Below are positions 51,989 through 63,067 of a stretch of 64,000 bases of DNA, piece after piece. The stretch is from NCBI GenBank assembly GCA_018389105.1, contig JACATO010000926.1, positions 747,501 through 811,500 on the forward strand, given 5' to 3'. This DNA is from Nautilus pompilius. Taxonomy: Eukaryota; Mollusca; Cephalopoda; Nautilida; Nautilidae. The first letter of the stretch is position 1. Each line of letters starts with the position of its first letter. Below the pieces are notes generated by a model, which ran no database searches, was not told the origin of the DNA, and saw nothing but the letters and a program-made list of their open reading frames with translations. A program made the translations under genes and the position numbers.

Positions 51989-52405
51989 GTGCACAGTACT
52001 GTATGGCGTTCGTCTGTCGCCAAAGGTGTGCAGAGTACTGTATGACGTTCGTCTGTCGTCAAAGGTGTGCAGAGTACTGTATGGCGTTCGTCTGTCGTCA
52101 AAGGTGTGCAGAGTACTGTATGGCGTTCGTCTGTCGTCAAAGGTGTGCAGAGTATTGTATGACGTTCGTCTGTCGTCAAAGGTGTGCAGAGTACTGTATG
52201 ACGTTCGTCTGTCGTCAAAGGTGTGCAGAGTACTGTATGACGTTCGTCTGTCGTCAAAGGTGTGCAGAGTCCTGTATGGCGTTCGTCTGTCGTCAAAGGT
52301 GTGCAGAGTACTGTATGACGTTCGTCTGTCGTCAAAGGTGTGCAGAGTACTGTATGGCGTTCGTCTGTCGTCAAAGGTGTGCAGAGTACTGTATGACGTT
52401 TGTAT
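51989..52405. repeat. 39-bp minisatellite, about 10.5 copies
   Basis: Unit GTATGACGTTCGTCTGTCGT followed by CAAAGGTGTGCAGAGTACT, 39 bp exactly. Copies are nearly identical, alternating mainly at one base (GGCG or GACG), with single variants (CGCCAAAG in the first, AGTATT and AGTCCT later). Because 39 is a multiple of three and no frame holds a stop, the array stays open in at least four frames: 13-residue repeats VRLSSKVCRVLYD and CMTFVCRQRCAEY on +, TTDERHTVLCTPL and DDRRTSYSTLHTF on -. The array is recent by its homogeneity. Confidence 0.96.
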
Positions 52406-52835
52406 TAGTTCTGACGTCACTTATTTTTTGATCTCACGTGGAAAGAGTAAAAGCTGAAAATTGCTATCTTTGAAGTATTCGTGTGAGAATATTGAATTAA
52501 TTATTTCATATATGCCAACCGATGATTTCAAATGAGTAATTCAAGCATTGAAACTGGGCGGCAATGTGTGTTGAGAGTGTGGACTTTATTGCTTCTATAA
52601 ACAATGCAAATCTTTGTTTGCTTTTCTGTAAAATCTTTATGACATCAGACGATGGTTATATTCTTTAATTTTATGGGTTTAAGTCAGAGTTCTTTTCTTT
52701 AATTTATCGAACGGATGCTACTCCGCTATTGTATTTCCCCATTATTGCTGATGATAGTTAAGAGCTAAATATGTGGGTGTTTTTACAGGATTAGATAATA
52801 ATTTTTGTTCTTCAAGCTTTCTTTTATCTCAGGAT
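52406..52835. other. Noncoding, no gene seen
   Basis: A further exact TGACGTCA lies at 52412, just past the minisatellite. AT-rich otherwise. Confidence 0.5.
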
Positions 52836-53066
52836 CCTCCTCTCTCCTCCAGCCTCCAGCTCCCTCTCCCCCATCTTTTTCTCCCTCTCTCTCTCTCTCT
52901 CTCGTCTCTCTCTCTCTCCCTCCCTCTCCCCCCTCCCTCTCTCTCTCGCTCTCTCTCTCTCCATCTCCATCTCTCTCTCTCTCTCCCTCCCTCTCCCCCC
53001 TCTCTCTCTCTCTCCATCTCCACCTCTCTCTCTCTCCCTCCCCCTCCCCCCTCTCTCTCTCTCTGT
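52836..53066. repeat. (CT)n/C-rich pyrimidine array
   Basis: CT runs with CCCTCCCTCTCCCCCC and CCATCTCCATC interruptions. Long ORFs on both strands are repeat artefacts. Confidence 0.94.
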
Positions 53067-53862
53067 CTGTGTGTGCAGGCCCCACTAACCCTTTATCGCT
53101 TTATCGACATAAAACCGTAAAGTTCTGAAGAATATCTTGATCAAAATAATGCATTTAATGAATTCAATTACGCTCTCTTGGTTGTTTCATTTGCATATCC
53201 CGTTATTAAATGTTTCTTTTTAAATACAGTTTTAAAGATAAACTTTGTTAATGTTCGATCCAATACGAAAAGAAAGTCAATCGATTCAAATATCGCGCCG
53301 TGTTTCCTCTCAGTTTTTTTTAACTTAGTTCTCCTCCTCTTTGTAACGACTATTTATTACGGCGGTCAATCAGCAGAAGTTGTTTCGGAAGGCTGCTGCT
53401 TTAAAAAACAGTTGTCATTGGCCAGCCACGTTACAGCTCTTTCCTTCCTCCTGTCTGAGAACCGCTCGGCAATTACTGAACGCCTCTCTGCCGGACAGGC
53501 TCATTAGAAGAGGCTCGCGCACAAATCACTTTGGTTAGCGGTACCGACCCTTAAAACTGCTACAATCTTCCACACTTTCTCGTATGAACCCCTCCCCCTG
53601 GGACTTCAGCCATGAGTCATTGATCAGACGTCACTTATTTACTATTTGTTTTGCGGTGCGGAGACTCTTAGAGAATATTTCTGCGAGAAACCGCTAAAAG
53701 AAGAAGAAGAAAAGAGGAATATCCACGGGTTCTAGTCACGCGCCTGAACGACGACATTTTGTTTTGTGATTCGCCACGCACCCTACCGGCTCGATGCGAG
53801 TTTGAATCCCTTTGAAGTTTTAGCAAGGTTTTTCCTCCGGGTTGCCACAGGTCGTACATTTC

Positions 53863-53863
<1 letters not shown>
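53067..53863. other. Noncoding, no gene seen
   Basis: Contains GATGCGAGTTTGAATCCC at about 53795-53812, similar to a pol III B box, shortly before the ATT array; no A box or tRNA fold was found. Confidence 0.45.
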
Positions 53864-54096
<233 letters not shown>

Positions 54097-55289
54097 AAAG
54101 CGCAAACGTTTTTTTTTTTTTAAAAGTAAAGGATGCGGAAAATACATTCCAATCTGTGGCAGACTTTACTTTGAAAATACATATTACACTCACGAATTTC
54201 GCTAGCTTCACACCGGCAAACGTCGAGCTGAGGAATAAAACCCCTGAATGGCTTCAGTACTCGGAATGAGCGTTATTTATCTCCAAACATATATGGCGAT
54301 GAATTATTCAGCAAAGAGGCGAGAAAAGGTTCTACCGCCAGCGAGCGGGAAAGGGTTATGCTTCATTGGTTTTGATAGCAGTGTGCAGACAAAGCCTCAC
54401 TGCTGCCGACACCCTTAACACGTTGTCCAAGAAGTTTTTTTTTTTTTTTTTTTATTTATTTATTTTTTCTTCATAGTTCATTCCTGGCTAAATCGTTAAA
54501 ATTGCTTCGGCACCTTCCCCGGCGACTGCTGCTCGATTCCGCTAATCACCTTGTCGACAGAATCACCCGTCAGCCGCGCTCTTTGTCCGCCGACTGTCTC
54601 GGAGACTTTGGAGTGAACAACATAAACATTCTCCGCCGTAGCTAAAGAGAGATATTTGACAAAAAAAAAAAAAAAAAAAACAGACCTTGATTTATCCCCG
54701 TAACCCACATCTCTTTTCTAATGGTTTCCTTCTGTTTCTATTTTAAGGAGAATTTCTCTAAACTTAAGCCTTCTCAATATTCGAGCAAATGGTCGAGAGG
54801 GGAGGTAACTGACAAAAAAACCTTCGAGAAGGGAGGTAACCGACAACCTTCGAGAAGGCAAATTTAACGTTCAAAACCGCAAGTGATCGTGCATTGGATA
54901 TGAACTTAGCAAATAGAAATTCTACTTTTTTGTTTCTTTGTCAAACGGGGGATGGGGGTGTGAGTTTTGTAAAGAGGTTAATGCCATAGCTGGCGACAGG
55001 TGATAGGAAAGAAAGCAAAGTAGGCAGGGATTGTCACGATCTCACTATTGCAAAGGTGGGAAACAAATACAAGAAGTTTTGTCATTTGAATGAACGGGTC
55101 ATCAGCGAAATGACTAAGTTAAAAAAAATTTAAGATATTTCTCAAGTGGTAAAGTCTGGCATTCGCATTCAGTTTGTAAAAAAACAAACAATCTGTACTT
55201 TTAAAACATATAAAACAACTGCGTGGACTTGTAGAAATTAGATCTATTTCCGTCCCTGGGTCGATCCACCTGGTGCTGAAGCAGTCAGT
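54097..55289. other. Noncoding with a short tandem repeat at 54793-54867
   Basis: T tract at 54435-54453 and A tract at 54660-54680. A unit of about 30-35 bp (TCGAGAAGGGAGGTAACCGA then CAACCT) is repeated two and a half times at about 54793-54867. No gene recognised; the part after 54950 may belong to the Gypsy remnant that follows. Confidence 0.5.
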
Positions 55290-56450
55290 TTGAAAATTCG
55301 CTGTTGAGATGGAAGTTGATGCTAAATCAGCTTTTACTAATATCCAAGGGAAATCTTTCTAATATTCAACTGAAGGAAAGCAGTTAGGTTACAAACATAT
55401 TCAGGAGATTCAGTGTCTGGCAGATATGCAGGCAGACTACAAGATACAAACTGAGAATTGGTTATGGAACGTCAATTTAATTGGATATAATTTTCTTTTA
55501 CTTTATCTAATCTGGTCCCTGACTCGAAAAATTAATCGGCTTTACTTTAAAAGGAGGTTTGGAACAATTAAAGGATTCAAAGCGAAGCCATCATGACTAA
55601 TTTCTGATGACCGACCAGCACTTCTCGAAGATTGGCCAATGCCTTATGCATTAGAAACAAGGTAGAAAAAGGAAACTGAAACGAGAGAAGGTGGTAGAAA
55701 GAGTCCGACACAGAAAGTGAGTTGGACCAGTTGCAGTTGTTCCAATAACGAAAGTTGGACTACGGCAAATATCGAATGTCTACGCGGAATGGGAACAATA
55801 ATTGACAATTTATGCCAAACGGCAAGAAGAAATCAGCAGCATATTCCTCTCTACACTGGACGGTGGGGAAGCAAACTGTTCTCAGAATGAGAAGGAAGCT
55901 CTTGCGTTTGTGACTGACAAAAGAAAAAATACTACGGCTATGTATATGGCCGACTTCCCTAACTGACCACAAACTGTGTATCGATATCTCGAGAACAGCA
56001 GCACGGATGCAGCGTTGACTTATGAATTAAAATTTATAAAGAAAGAAAAGCCTAGGACAGCTGCTGATTCACTCGCACATTTACCATAAACCCCCCAAGA
56101 CGACCAAAGTACCGGTTTGCCAATTACTCCTAGAGATTTTAAAGAAGCAACTTGCGAAGACTTCTAGTCGTCAACGGTTGGCTTTACACAGTAAACGGGC
56201 GGCCATCGCAGGTCTAGCAATGACCGATGAAAGTCACGTTTTTCACACACAGGAAAGGTTTTTTTTTATATATATAACAGAGATGATTTCTGTAGGGTTG
56301 TGAGTGATTATTTTAGCAAAATAAATATCCGCCCGAGTTGCACTTGGAGGATTTTTTGGCGCAGTTCGGATGAACCGTCAAGCAAGAACCCACCACATAT
56401 GATGGCCAGGGCTGCTAAGCAAAAGTATCTGTCGATCCTGGCGGAAACCC
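55290..56450 (+). mobile_element. Degenerate Gypsy-type LTR retrotransposon pol remnant
   Basis: Pieces of a Gypsy pol occur in the correct order across several frames. Protease-like text MEVDAKSAF with NLIGYNFL (55305-55495) comes first; the catalytic D-T/S-G is not intact. The linker into reverse transcriptase (GTIKGFKAKPS, PMPYALET) follows at 55560-55655, then GPVAVVPIT at about 55727. RNase H text (CSQNEKEALAFV, SLTDHKL, AARMQR, AADSLAHLP) lies at 55880-56095. An integrase N-terminal scrap (GAVRMNRQARTHH, WPGLL after a stop) spans 56355-56425. The RT catalytic core is missing between the first two blocks, and stops and frame changes are frequent. No LTRs were identified. Inactive. Confidence 0.85.
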
Positions 56451-57596
56451 ACACAGGGGAGGGGATAAAAAAGGAAAGCGAAATGAAAATATGTCATAAA
56501 AGTACGAGAGAAAGACTATTATCGCCCACGGAAATCGAACCAGGGGTCTCGACCATCGGGTTTAGTATTCAGACTGGCAACTACTACGGCGAAAAAGACA
56601 GACTTGAGCTAGTTTGAGCTTCTAGTTCGTGGGTTCGTGCGAAGTTTATTTGAAAGGTTTTGTATCCATGTATATTTTACTTGTAATGTAAATGAATCCT
56701 TTGAGGTTGTAAATCTGTACACGTGCATCACTTATTTAGACCGTTTTAAAGTTGCAATTTAATTAAGTTGTGATGGCAGTGCCGATCGAAAACGGACTGA
56801 CTGAGACTAATCACTAGAGCTGGCATCAGGTTCGCTTTGAGCAGATTCGACTTAAGTGATCAAACATTTTTAGTGACATATCGTAGTGTATACTTCGCGA
56901 CCATCTGGACGACTTTGGACTGGTTGTTGTTGTTTTTTTTTTAAAGGGGAGTAATCCTGTGGTTTGGAACAGTGGTCGGACTTTAATGTTCCTCAGATCA
57001 GCAGGTTGAAAATCTATCTGTACTTTTCTTTGTTTCTTTTTTTTTTTTTCCTTTTTCACAATTATTTCTTTTGGGGAGACATTTTTAGATTTATTAAGAC
57101 TCGTTCTTTAAACCAAAACTTTTCTTGCTGTCTTAGTGCAGTTTAAGGTGCGACTACAGAGGTGTAAATGAGGCGTAGCTTCTGTTTTCATCTCTTCGGT
57201 GTCGTTGGCATAATTTCAGTCTGGACTTTCCCCCCACTTAATAAACATGGATGTCCCAAGGTTACAGTTTCTAGAAGCCATAGACTGACTTGGTTGTTGC
57301 AAATTGATTACACACACAAATGGAAACTACTGGAGCGTTTTTAAACAGGACAGTGAAATACTTTCTGGTGGTTGAATAGAACCGTAGACAAAGACGGCTA
57401 ACAAAGGTGCAAGAGCTCAGAAATGACGTAAAACAGAACAGAGAATTAAAATGGAGACACTGTTCCTTCCGTTCCATCCTGAGATCGATCTTCTTAGTAT
57501 GCAAAATTAAGTAATAATTTACAATTTGGAAATAAATATTAATTTTATTTTAAAAAGATCACATCAATTTCAGTTAAAAGCAAACTTTAAGATGAA
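56451..57596. other. Noncoding, no gene seen
   Basis: T tracts at 56932-56942 and 57038-57050. No recognisable ORF. Part could be residual Gypsy 3' sequence, but no motif shows it. Confidence 0.45.
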
Positions 57597-57598
57597 TA

Positions 57599-57630
57599 TC
57601 AGGTCGTCACAAAGGTTTTGTCGGTTTTTA
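57599..57630. repeat. mariner terminal inverted repeat, 5' end of copy 2
   Basis: Starts directly after the flanking TA and mirrors 58773-58804 with two or three mismatches. Confidence 0.93.
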
Positions 57631-57776
57631 TAATATGTCAATTTGCGGTTCATTCTTTGCATGCTTGTGAAGATGTATGTAGATAAGTTAGTTATATACC
57701 GTTTTGTAGCATGTGATTTGGCGTACATTATATAAAACCTGCCTTTTAAAAAAATCATAAAATAGATATTTGTTTC

Positions 57777-58753
57777 AGAGTTCTGAGAGAAGCTTGGATA
57801 GAAAAGTTTTTCGTGCCATTTTGCTTCACGAGTTCAGACTGAGCCACAGAGCGGGTGAGACAACTCGTAACATTAGGCAAGCATGGGGCGAGGACACAGC
57901 AAATGGGCGGACAGTACAATGATGGTTTACAAGGTTTCGATCAGGAGATGTGAGCCTCGAAGATAAGGAAGACAGCGGACGTCCTTCCAGCTGCGACGAC
58001 CGTCTGAAAGCTTCAATTGAAGCCGATCCAAGAAAAACAGTGCGAGAAATTGCTGGAGAGGTTGACGTAAGCACTGCAACTGTTTCCCGGCATCTTGACG
58101 CAATTGGAAAGGTGGACAGGGTTCACAAGTGGGTGCCTCATGAGTTGAATGAACAACAACAAAATCGTCGATTGGAGATCTGATCTTCGCTTGGCATAAG
58201 AAACAAAAAATGACCCATTTCCTGACTGAATCATTACGTGTAATGAAAAATGGATCCTCTACGACAATCGCAAACGATCAGCACAGTGGCTCGACGGAGA
58301 CAAGGCGCCTAACCACGCGTCATCCACTATAACTTCTTGCAACCTGTCGAAACCATCACAGCTGAAAAGTACTGTCGTGAATTAAACGTTGTTCATCAGA
58401 AACTCTCCCAACGACAGCCGGCATTGATGAACCAGAGAGGCCCAATCCTGCTCCATGACAATGCTCGTCCTCATGTTGTAAAAGTGACTCTTCAGAAACT
58501 GAACATTTTGGAGTACGAAGTTCTCCCTCACCCATCCTATTCACCAGACCTTTATCCAACAGACTACCACCTATTAAAATATTCCGACAGCTTCCTCCGT
58601 ATGAAATCCTTCTCCAACTAAGCAGTAATTGAAACTGCCTTCCAACATTTTATCGACTCCAGAAATCCAGATTTTTTTCAAAACGGTACAAATGCGCTTG
58701 TAACTCGTTGGCGGAAGTGTATTGATTGTAATGGAACTTACTTTGATTCATAG
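57777..58753 (+). pseudogene. mariner transposase pseudogene, copy 2
   Basis: Start position reads AGA where copy 1 has ATG. Domains in order: helix-turn-helix text HEFRLSHRAGETTRNIRQAW (57825-57885), second HTH with TVREIAGEVDVSTATVSRHL (58038-58098), WVPHELNE (58131-58154), first catalytic block CNEKWILYDN (58240-58270), HDNARPH (58457-58478), YSPDLYPTDYH (58538-58570) and TRWRKCIDCNG (58703-58735). The spacing between the second and third Asp is 34, the D,D34D signature, and the text is of the cecropia/Hsmar1 type. The first catalytic Asp is replaced by Asn (AAT at 58243-58245). There are stops after TVQ, after RRLEI and at 58619-58621, a missing segment between the first and second Asp blocks (KAP directly followed by a short link to VETITAEKY), and frame changes. 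Not functional. Confidence 0.94.
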
Positions 58754-58772
58754 ACTTCACCGTGCTGCGGTC

Positions 58773-58804
58773 AAAAAACCGACAAAACCTTTGTAACAAC
58801 CTGA
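58773..58804. repeat. mariner terminal inverted repeat, 3' end of copy 2
   Basis: AAACCGACAAAACCTTTG then TAACAACCTGA followed by TA. Confidence 0.93.
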
Positions 58805-58806
58805 TA

Positions 58807-61028
58807 CCAAGTATTTAATACGGCATTTTTGGATGATTATTTTTTATTATTATACTTAAAACTAGAGTTTTTTTTATTTTTCTTTATATAGTTCTTCAGG
58901 TTAAAAAGACTGTGGTCATCTGTGTACAGGTAGGTGTCACGAGGAATCGCCTGGTAACTTTATATGGCTTTTGGAAAAAGCATCTTCAGTGCAGGTGCTG
59001 TCGAATGGAAGTTTTACTATATGGTACAAAAAGACCTTAATGTTGGAGCAATAGTAGAACTCGAAAAAAAAGCAACAAAACGGTCAGGAAAAGCAGGAAC
59101 TTCATATTAATTAAAATAACCTTACCCCTTCCAGAACAAGCAAGACTGACCAGAGGTTTTCGAACAATTAAAGAATTATACAGCAGCCGTTTTGTGGTAA
59201 TTAGATTTTTAAAAAATGAGTTGAGCTGAAATATAAAGAACCTCTATTCTCATCAGAGTCAAAACGTGGGTTTCTTTTTTTTTTTTAAATATGCATACCC
59301 CAGAAAGTTCGTCTGATGCCCATAATCATTCCAACACAAAGAAATAATGAACATAATTTGGTCCGTACTTTATCAGATGGTGATTACAGCCATCAACCAC
59401 ATTAATCGAAACGTCACGTTTACTTTATTTTCAATGACCGATATCAACAACTAAAAGAACGTGTTTATATGACGTTTGTACCACGTGGGGTCTTTTAGTT
59501 CTTTATGTCAGTCATTAATGATAAAGTGAAAGTGGTGTGAAACCAAGAAATTATTCCAGGAGAAATGTCTGGTGCAAAGTTTGGTTCATCTGACTGCATC
59601 AGGTTGCGTTTAATATTAACTCGAGAGAGTGACCGTGGGAATTATCTCAATTGCCTAAATCCAACCGAAATAACCAATACATTCTTTCAGAAGACGAGGG
59701 CTTGTGGAAGGTGGAAGTCTGTAATATAATGGTTAATTTTTTTTTTTAGTGTGTACGTCACTTCGAAATTTGTCCAACCGACCCCAGTGTTAAGTTTTCC
59801 AATGTACCACTAACTTAGCCGTACTGCGTTTACGACAAGCATTAGAACTGTGGTTAGTGACAACAGCACTGAATGCCAGCGATCTTCCATCGTGAGCACA
59901 ACAAACCGGTTCTCATTTTCACAATTCGTCACCATCAGATATAATCTGAAATTCTCTGCAGCCGTAATAAGGCCGCATCATCTTGCCCGAAAATCTGAGA
60001 CCGAAATGATGGCCTCTGCTGAAAAATACTGAGGATGTTCTGAATCTGGTCGTCGAGAACATTTTCCTGAATATGCTACTTTCTGTTTGCAAATATCTAA
60101 GTTGTCCAATTTTGTTTTAACGAACACATAATTTATTAAAATATAAAAGATGAACGTTATAATTGTTATATTTCTCATTTATTACAATAATACAGTTGTC
60201 AGAAATATATGGAAAGAGTTGAATCGGACGTCTTCTGCGTTCGTTCCGGCAGAAAGACTTTGTTGTTGTTTTTGTCTCTTTTTTTTGCGATGGGTTCGGT
60301 GTAAAGTTTATAAAATCAAGCCCTTGTTGACTCACTCCGAATAGAGGGATATTGAGAAATAGTGGGCCCCGGAGATACGGGGCAGAGAGGGATCAGGGTG
60401 AGTTGTAAGGTATCGTTGACAAAATTAAAAAAAATCTAAAGAGAAACTAAGCCTTTAAAAGATGATATGGGAACGCATCCGTCGCGAAATAACATCGCCA
60501 GCCTCGTGCTAAATGTAATCTAAGCCGGAAACAATAGCGCCATTCAATCTGGATAAACTGGGCTTCCCGTAATGACGAACCAAATCACTTTCTGTGTGTT
60601 GGTGGGGGGGAGGTGTGGGCTTAGAAAGCACGCCCCGGGGTCAGGGGCTGTGAAGACCCAGGTATAGGGCGGCGGGCAGGAGAATCCTAGTGCCGTATAG
60701 TCACACCCCAGGGCTAGGAGTGGAAAATGCCTTCCGCGTTAATTTTTTTGCCAATGTGGATCACTTCACCCGCCTGGCTATTAAAAGGGTGGAAGGACGA
60801 ATAACTCGGATACAGACGCTACACTTTCGAAATCCATCAACAAGAGACAGCTGGTCCAGCGGAGAGATCTGCCGTACAGCGCCCGCTTACAATAGGAGAT
60901 TCTTGCGGGAAATATTTGGTCTGGGCATAATTTATTAATTGGAGCCCAGTGCAATGACGTCGAGCCGTCGAGTGGTGTGAACTAGTAGCAGTTCAAGAAT
61001 AATTCAAAGTCAGCCGGCAGACAAAACC

Positions 61029-61060
<32 letters not shown>

Positions 61061-61098
61061 GTCCAAACTATTGAGCTGATGATGGTTTAGTTAGTTTA
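58807..61098. other. Noncoding, no gene seen
   Basis: About 2.3 kb, AT-leaning to about 60350, then GC-richer (60540-60900). A T tract at 61030-61051. ORF 60690-60938 has no recognised domain. Confidence 0.5.
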
Positions 61099-61181
61099 AC
61101 TGGAAACGTTCAGACGAAACCCGGCCGGACACCATCAGAGCGGGTGCTATATCGGCCGGGTTTCATTTGAACGACCCCAGT
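61099..61181. other. 83-nt near-perfect hairpin, pre-miRNA-like or inverted repeat
   Basis: Stem of 21 bp between 61107-61127 and 61153-61173 (core AAACCCGGCCG) with 19 of 21 positions complementary, one of the two others a G-U pair. It is extended outward by a 3x3 internal loop (AAA/ACC) and a further 5 bp (ACTGG/CCAGT). The 25-nt loop can form a small inner CACC/GGTG stem. Size and shape match an animal microRNA precursor, but a short inverted repeat of transposon origin is an alternative. Strand unknown. Confidence 0.5.
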
Positions 61182-62024
61182 GGTGAAGATCGGGATTCTG
61201 AGCTGTCTGAGAAGCGCATCCCTGCCGTGGCAAAGAGGCGAGATGCTTTTCGATGGATTACGATGGCTGTATGCCTCTAATCTAAAACTGGCCAGGAGTG
61301 AGAGATAATCTCCGAGAAAGAAAGAAAAAAAACTAAACTCAAATCCTAAGTGAAATGTCAGTAAACCGGAAGTGGAACTTTCGTTTCCATAGAGAAGAGA
61401 TCAAGACGGACTGTGGAAACCCCTGACTTGTCATGGTGTATTCTTCCCTGGGACTCTGTACGAAACCGACTCTCATGTAGAATTACATCGCAGGAATTCT
61501 GTGCAAATATTTTGTCTTTTGCTTAACTTTGTTTCGTCACTCGGCTCGCGCTATTTCCCGCCATGAGAGTCACGGAGCTCGGTCTCAGACGGCTCTGCTT
61601 CGTGTTTGGCGCTACCGGTCCAGGAATGTACAATGGCGCTGCTGCTGATGTCGGCTCCGGTAATAGATCGTATGTGTAGAATCCCATTAGGACATCTAAT
61701 AATGTCCTGGCTTCTCCTGGGATTGGTAAGTAAAACGCCCCGCTTACATGACTGATAGGAGAAAGAAAAATAGCTTTGGATGAGTCACATGTATCCAAGT
61801 ATAATATGAAAAAGAAATAGAAAGAAACTGTTATCCGAACAAACAATCAAGCAAAGAAAAAGCTTTTATTACTTAATTTACATTAGAGAGTCAGGGGAAA
61901 AAAATTATATAAATTTATCTTACTAAAAGCTATTTCAAGAATGGAAATATTTTGAGGTTTTTAGGCGTTGAAATAAATATCTGTTTCAATTTATCTTTTG
62001 ACAAATTCCAAATATCTGATTTCG
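61182..62024. other. Noncoding, no gene seen
   Basis: An ORF at 61523-61846 (-) has no recognised domain. AT-rich after 61780. Confidence 0.5.
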
Positions 62025-62040
62025 TCTTCTTCTTCTTCTT

Positions 62041-62127
<87 letters not shown>
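62025..62127. repeat. (CTT)n(ATT)n compound microsatellite
   Basis: About 15 CTT units pass directly into about 19 ATT units at 62070/62071, so one array has mutated and expanded in two forms. Confidence 0.96.
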
Positions 62128-62228
62128 GGAATGAATGCATTAATATAGCTTATAAAAACTACAAAACACTTTTTATTATTTCTATTATTCATCATTTTTA
62201 CCATAAAGTAAAATTTTTTAATTTAAAA

Positions 62229-62309
62229 AGAGACTAAGAGGGAGACTGAGAGAGAGAGAGAGTAACGTCAGGACAGAGAGAGGGAGGGAGGGAGGGAGGA
62301 GAGAGAGAG

Positions 62310-62364
<55 letters not shown>

Positions 62365-62406
62365 GTCAGGACAGAGAGAGACATAGAGAGGAGAGAAGAG
62401 AGAGAT
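62229..62406. repeat. (GA)n array with embedded TGACGTCAGGACAG units
   Basis: GA repeat with the same unit seen at 27.1 kb: TAACGTCAGGACAGAG at about 62262 and exact TGACGTCAGGACAGAG at 62361. It also holds a GGGA run near 62280. Confidence 0.93.
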
Positions 62407-62863
62407 ATTTCTATATTAATGGTTTCATTGTAATGACAGTAAACCTTTAAAAATTATTTGTTTTTTTCTTTGTGAATATTAAATAAAGCCTGGGAGATGC
62501 TAATTTGAAATCTGAATTAAGGTAAATACGGTCCTTATAACATGCAACAGAGTTTACATGAAGAATTTAACCCGAGATCTAGATTCGACCCGCCCCCCGA
62601 GGGTACGAACAAATTTTGACCCGAGGGCTTATGGTACCCAAATATCATTTTCCGCTGCTGCCTGGAGAATCGCAGATTTCTGAATGCTTTAATATCTAAT
62701 TTAAACAAAAATTAAGTAAATCAAATGATGTCGCATCCTGGGAGGAAGTCGGAACTTGTTAGCGCACCGCGCGGTTTTCTGTGGAGCCACCAGCGGCCAC
62801 CGACCCTGACCCGGTCGTCACGTAGACGACCTCCGCGGCTAACGTGATGAGCACGGCGCTAAA
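62407..62863. other. Noncoding, no gene seen
   Basis: No recognisable ORF; CpG-richer from about 62745. Confidence 0.5.
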
Positions 62864-63067
62864 TCAGTTTCTTAAAATAAGGCTGCAGTGCTCTAACTTG
62901 TCGGGTTTTGCTGGCTTCTCTTCCACGATCAAATTTCCTTTTTCCTTCTTCCTTTTTTTGTCCTCCGGAAAGGAGAGCTTAGAATTTGCGGTTGGCCCAT
63001 CGTTTTCGACGAACTCAGCCGGGTCACTTTTCGCCAGCCACCCGTCCCCCGAAAAGGGTTTGTTCAT
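62864..63067 (-). CDS. Small ORF of 67 codons, possibly coding
   Basis: ATG at 63067-63065, stop at 62864-62866. Text begins MNKPFSGDGWLAKSDPAEFV, includes a basic cluster DKKRKKEKG that could be a nuclear localisation signal, then EEKPAKPDKLEH. Composition is that of a soluble charged protein, in a CpG-richer patch. Against it: weak Kozak context (C at -3), an opposite strand that is also open, and no recognised family. It could be a first exon or chance. Confidence 0.22.
   Translation of the reverse strand: MNKPFSGDGWLAKSDPAEFVENDGPTANSKLSFPEDKKRKKEKGNLIVEEKPAKPDKLEHCSLILRN

Larger units (their letters stand above)
57599..58804 (+). mobile_element. mariner element, copy 2 (Hsmar1/SETMAR-like), near full length
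   Basis: A 1206-bp mariner on the plus strand, flanked by TA (57597-57598 and 58805-58806). Terminal inverted repeats of about 32 bp start TCAGGTCGTCACAAAGG and end with the matching CTTTGTAACAACCTGA. It is closely related to the copy at 4448-5519, is only slightly shorter than typical mariners (about 1.28 kb) and retains most of the transposase, though disrupted. Confidence 0.96.

Noticed and set aside
51989-52405. CRISPR-like regular repeat
   Set aside because: Units are contiguous with no spacers, in animal DNA; it is a minisatellite.
53795-53812. Possible tRNA-derived SINE (B-box-like GAGTTTGAATCCC before an ATT array)
   Set aside because: No matching A box, no cloverleaf and no second copy in the window.
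56525-56605. tRNA-like region on the minus strand (GGTTCGATTTCC)
   Set aside because: The T-loop has one extra base, and acceptor and D arms do not pair, so no tRNA call.
61523-61846. 107-codon minus ORF with a hydrophobic N-terminus
   Set aside because: The Phe-rich start comes from A-rich DNA; no family recognised.
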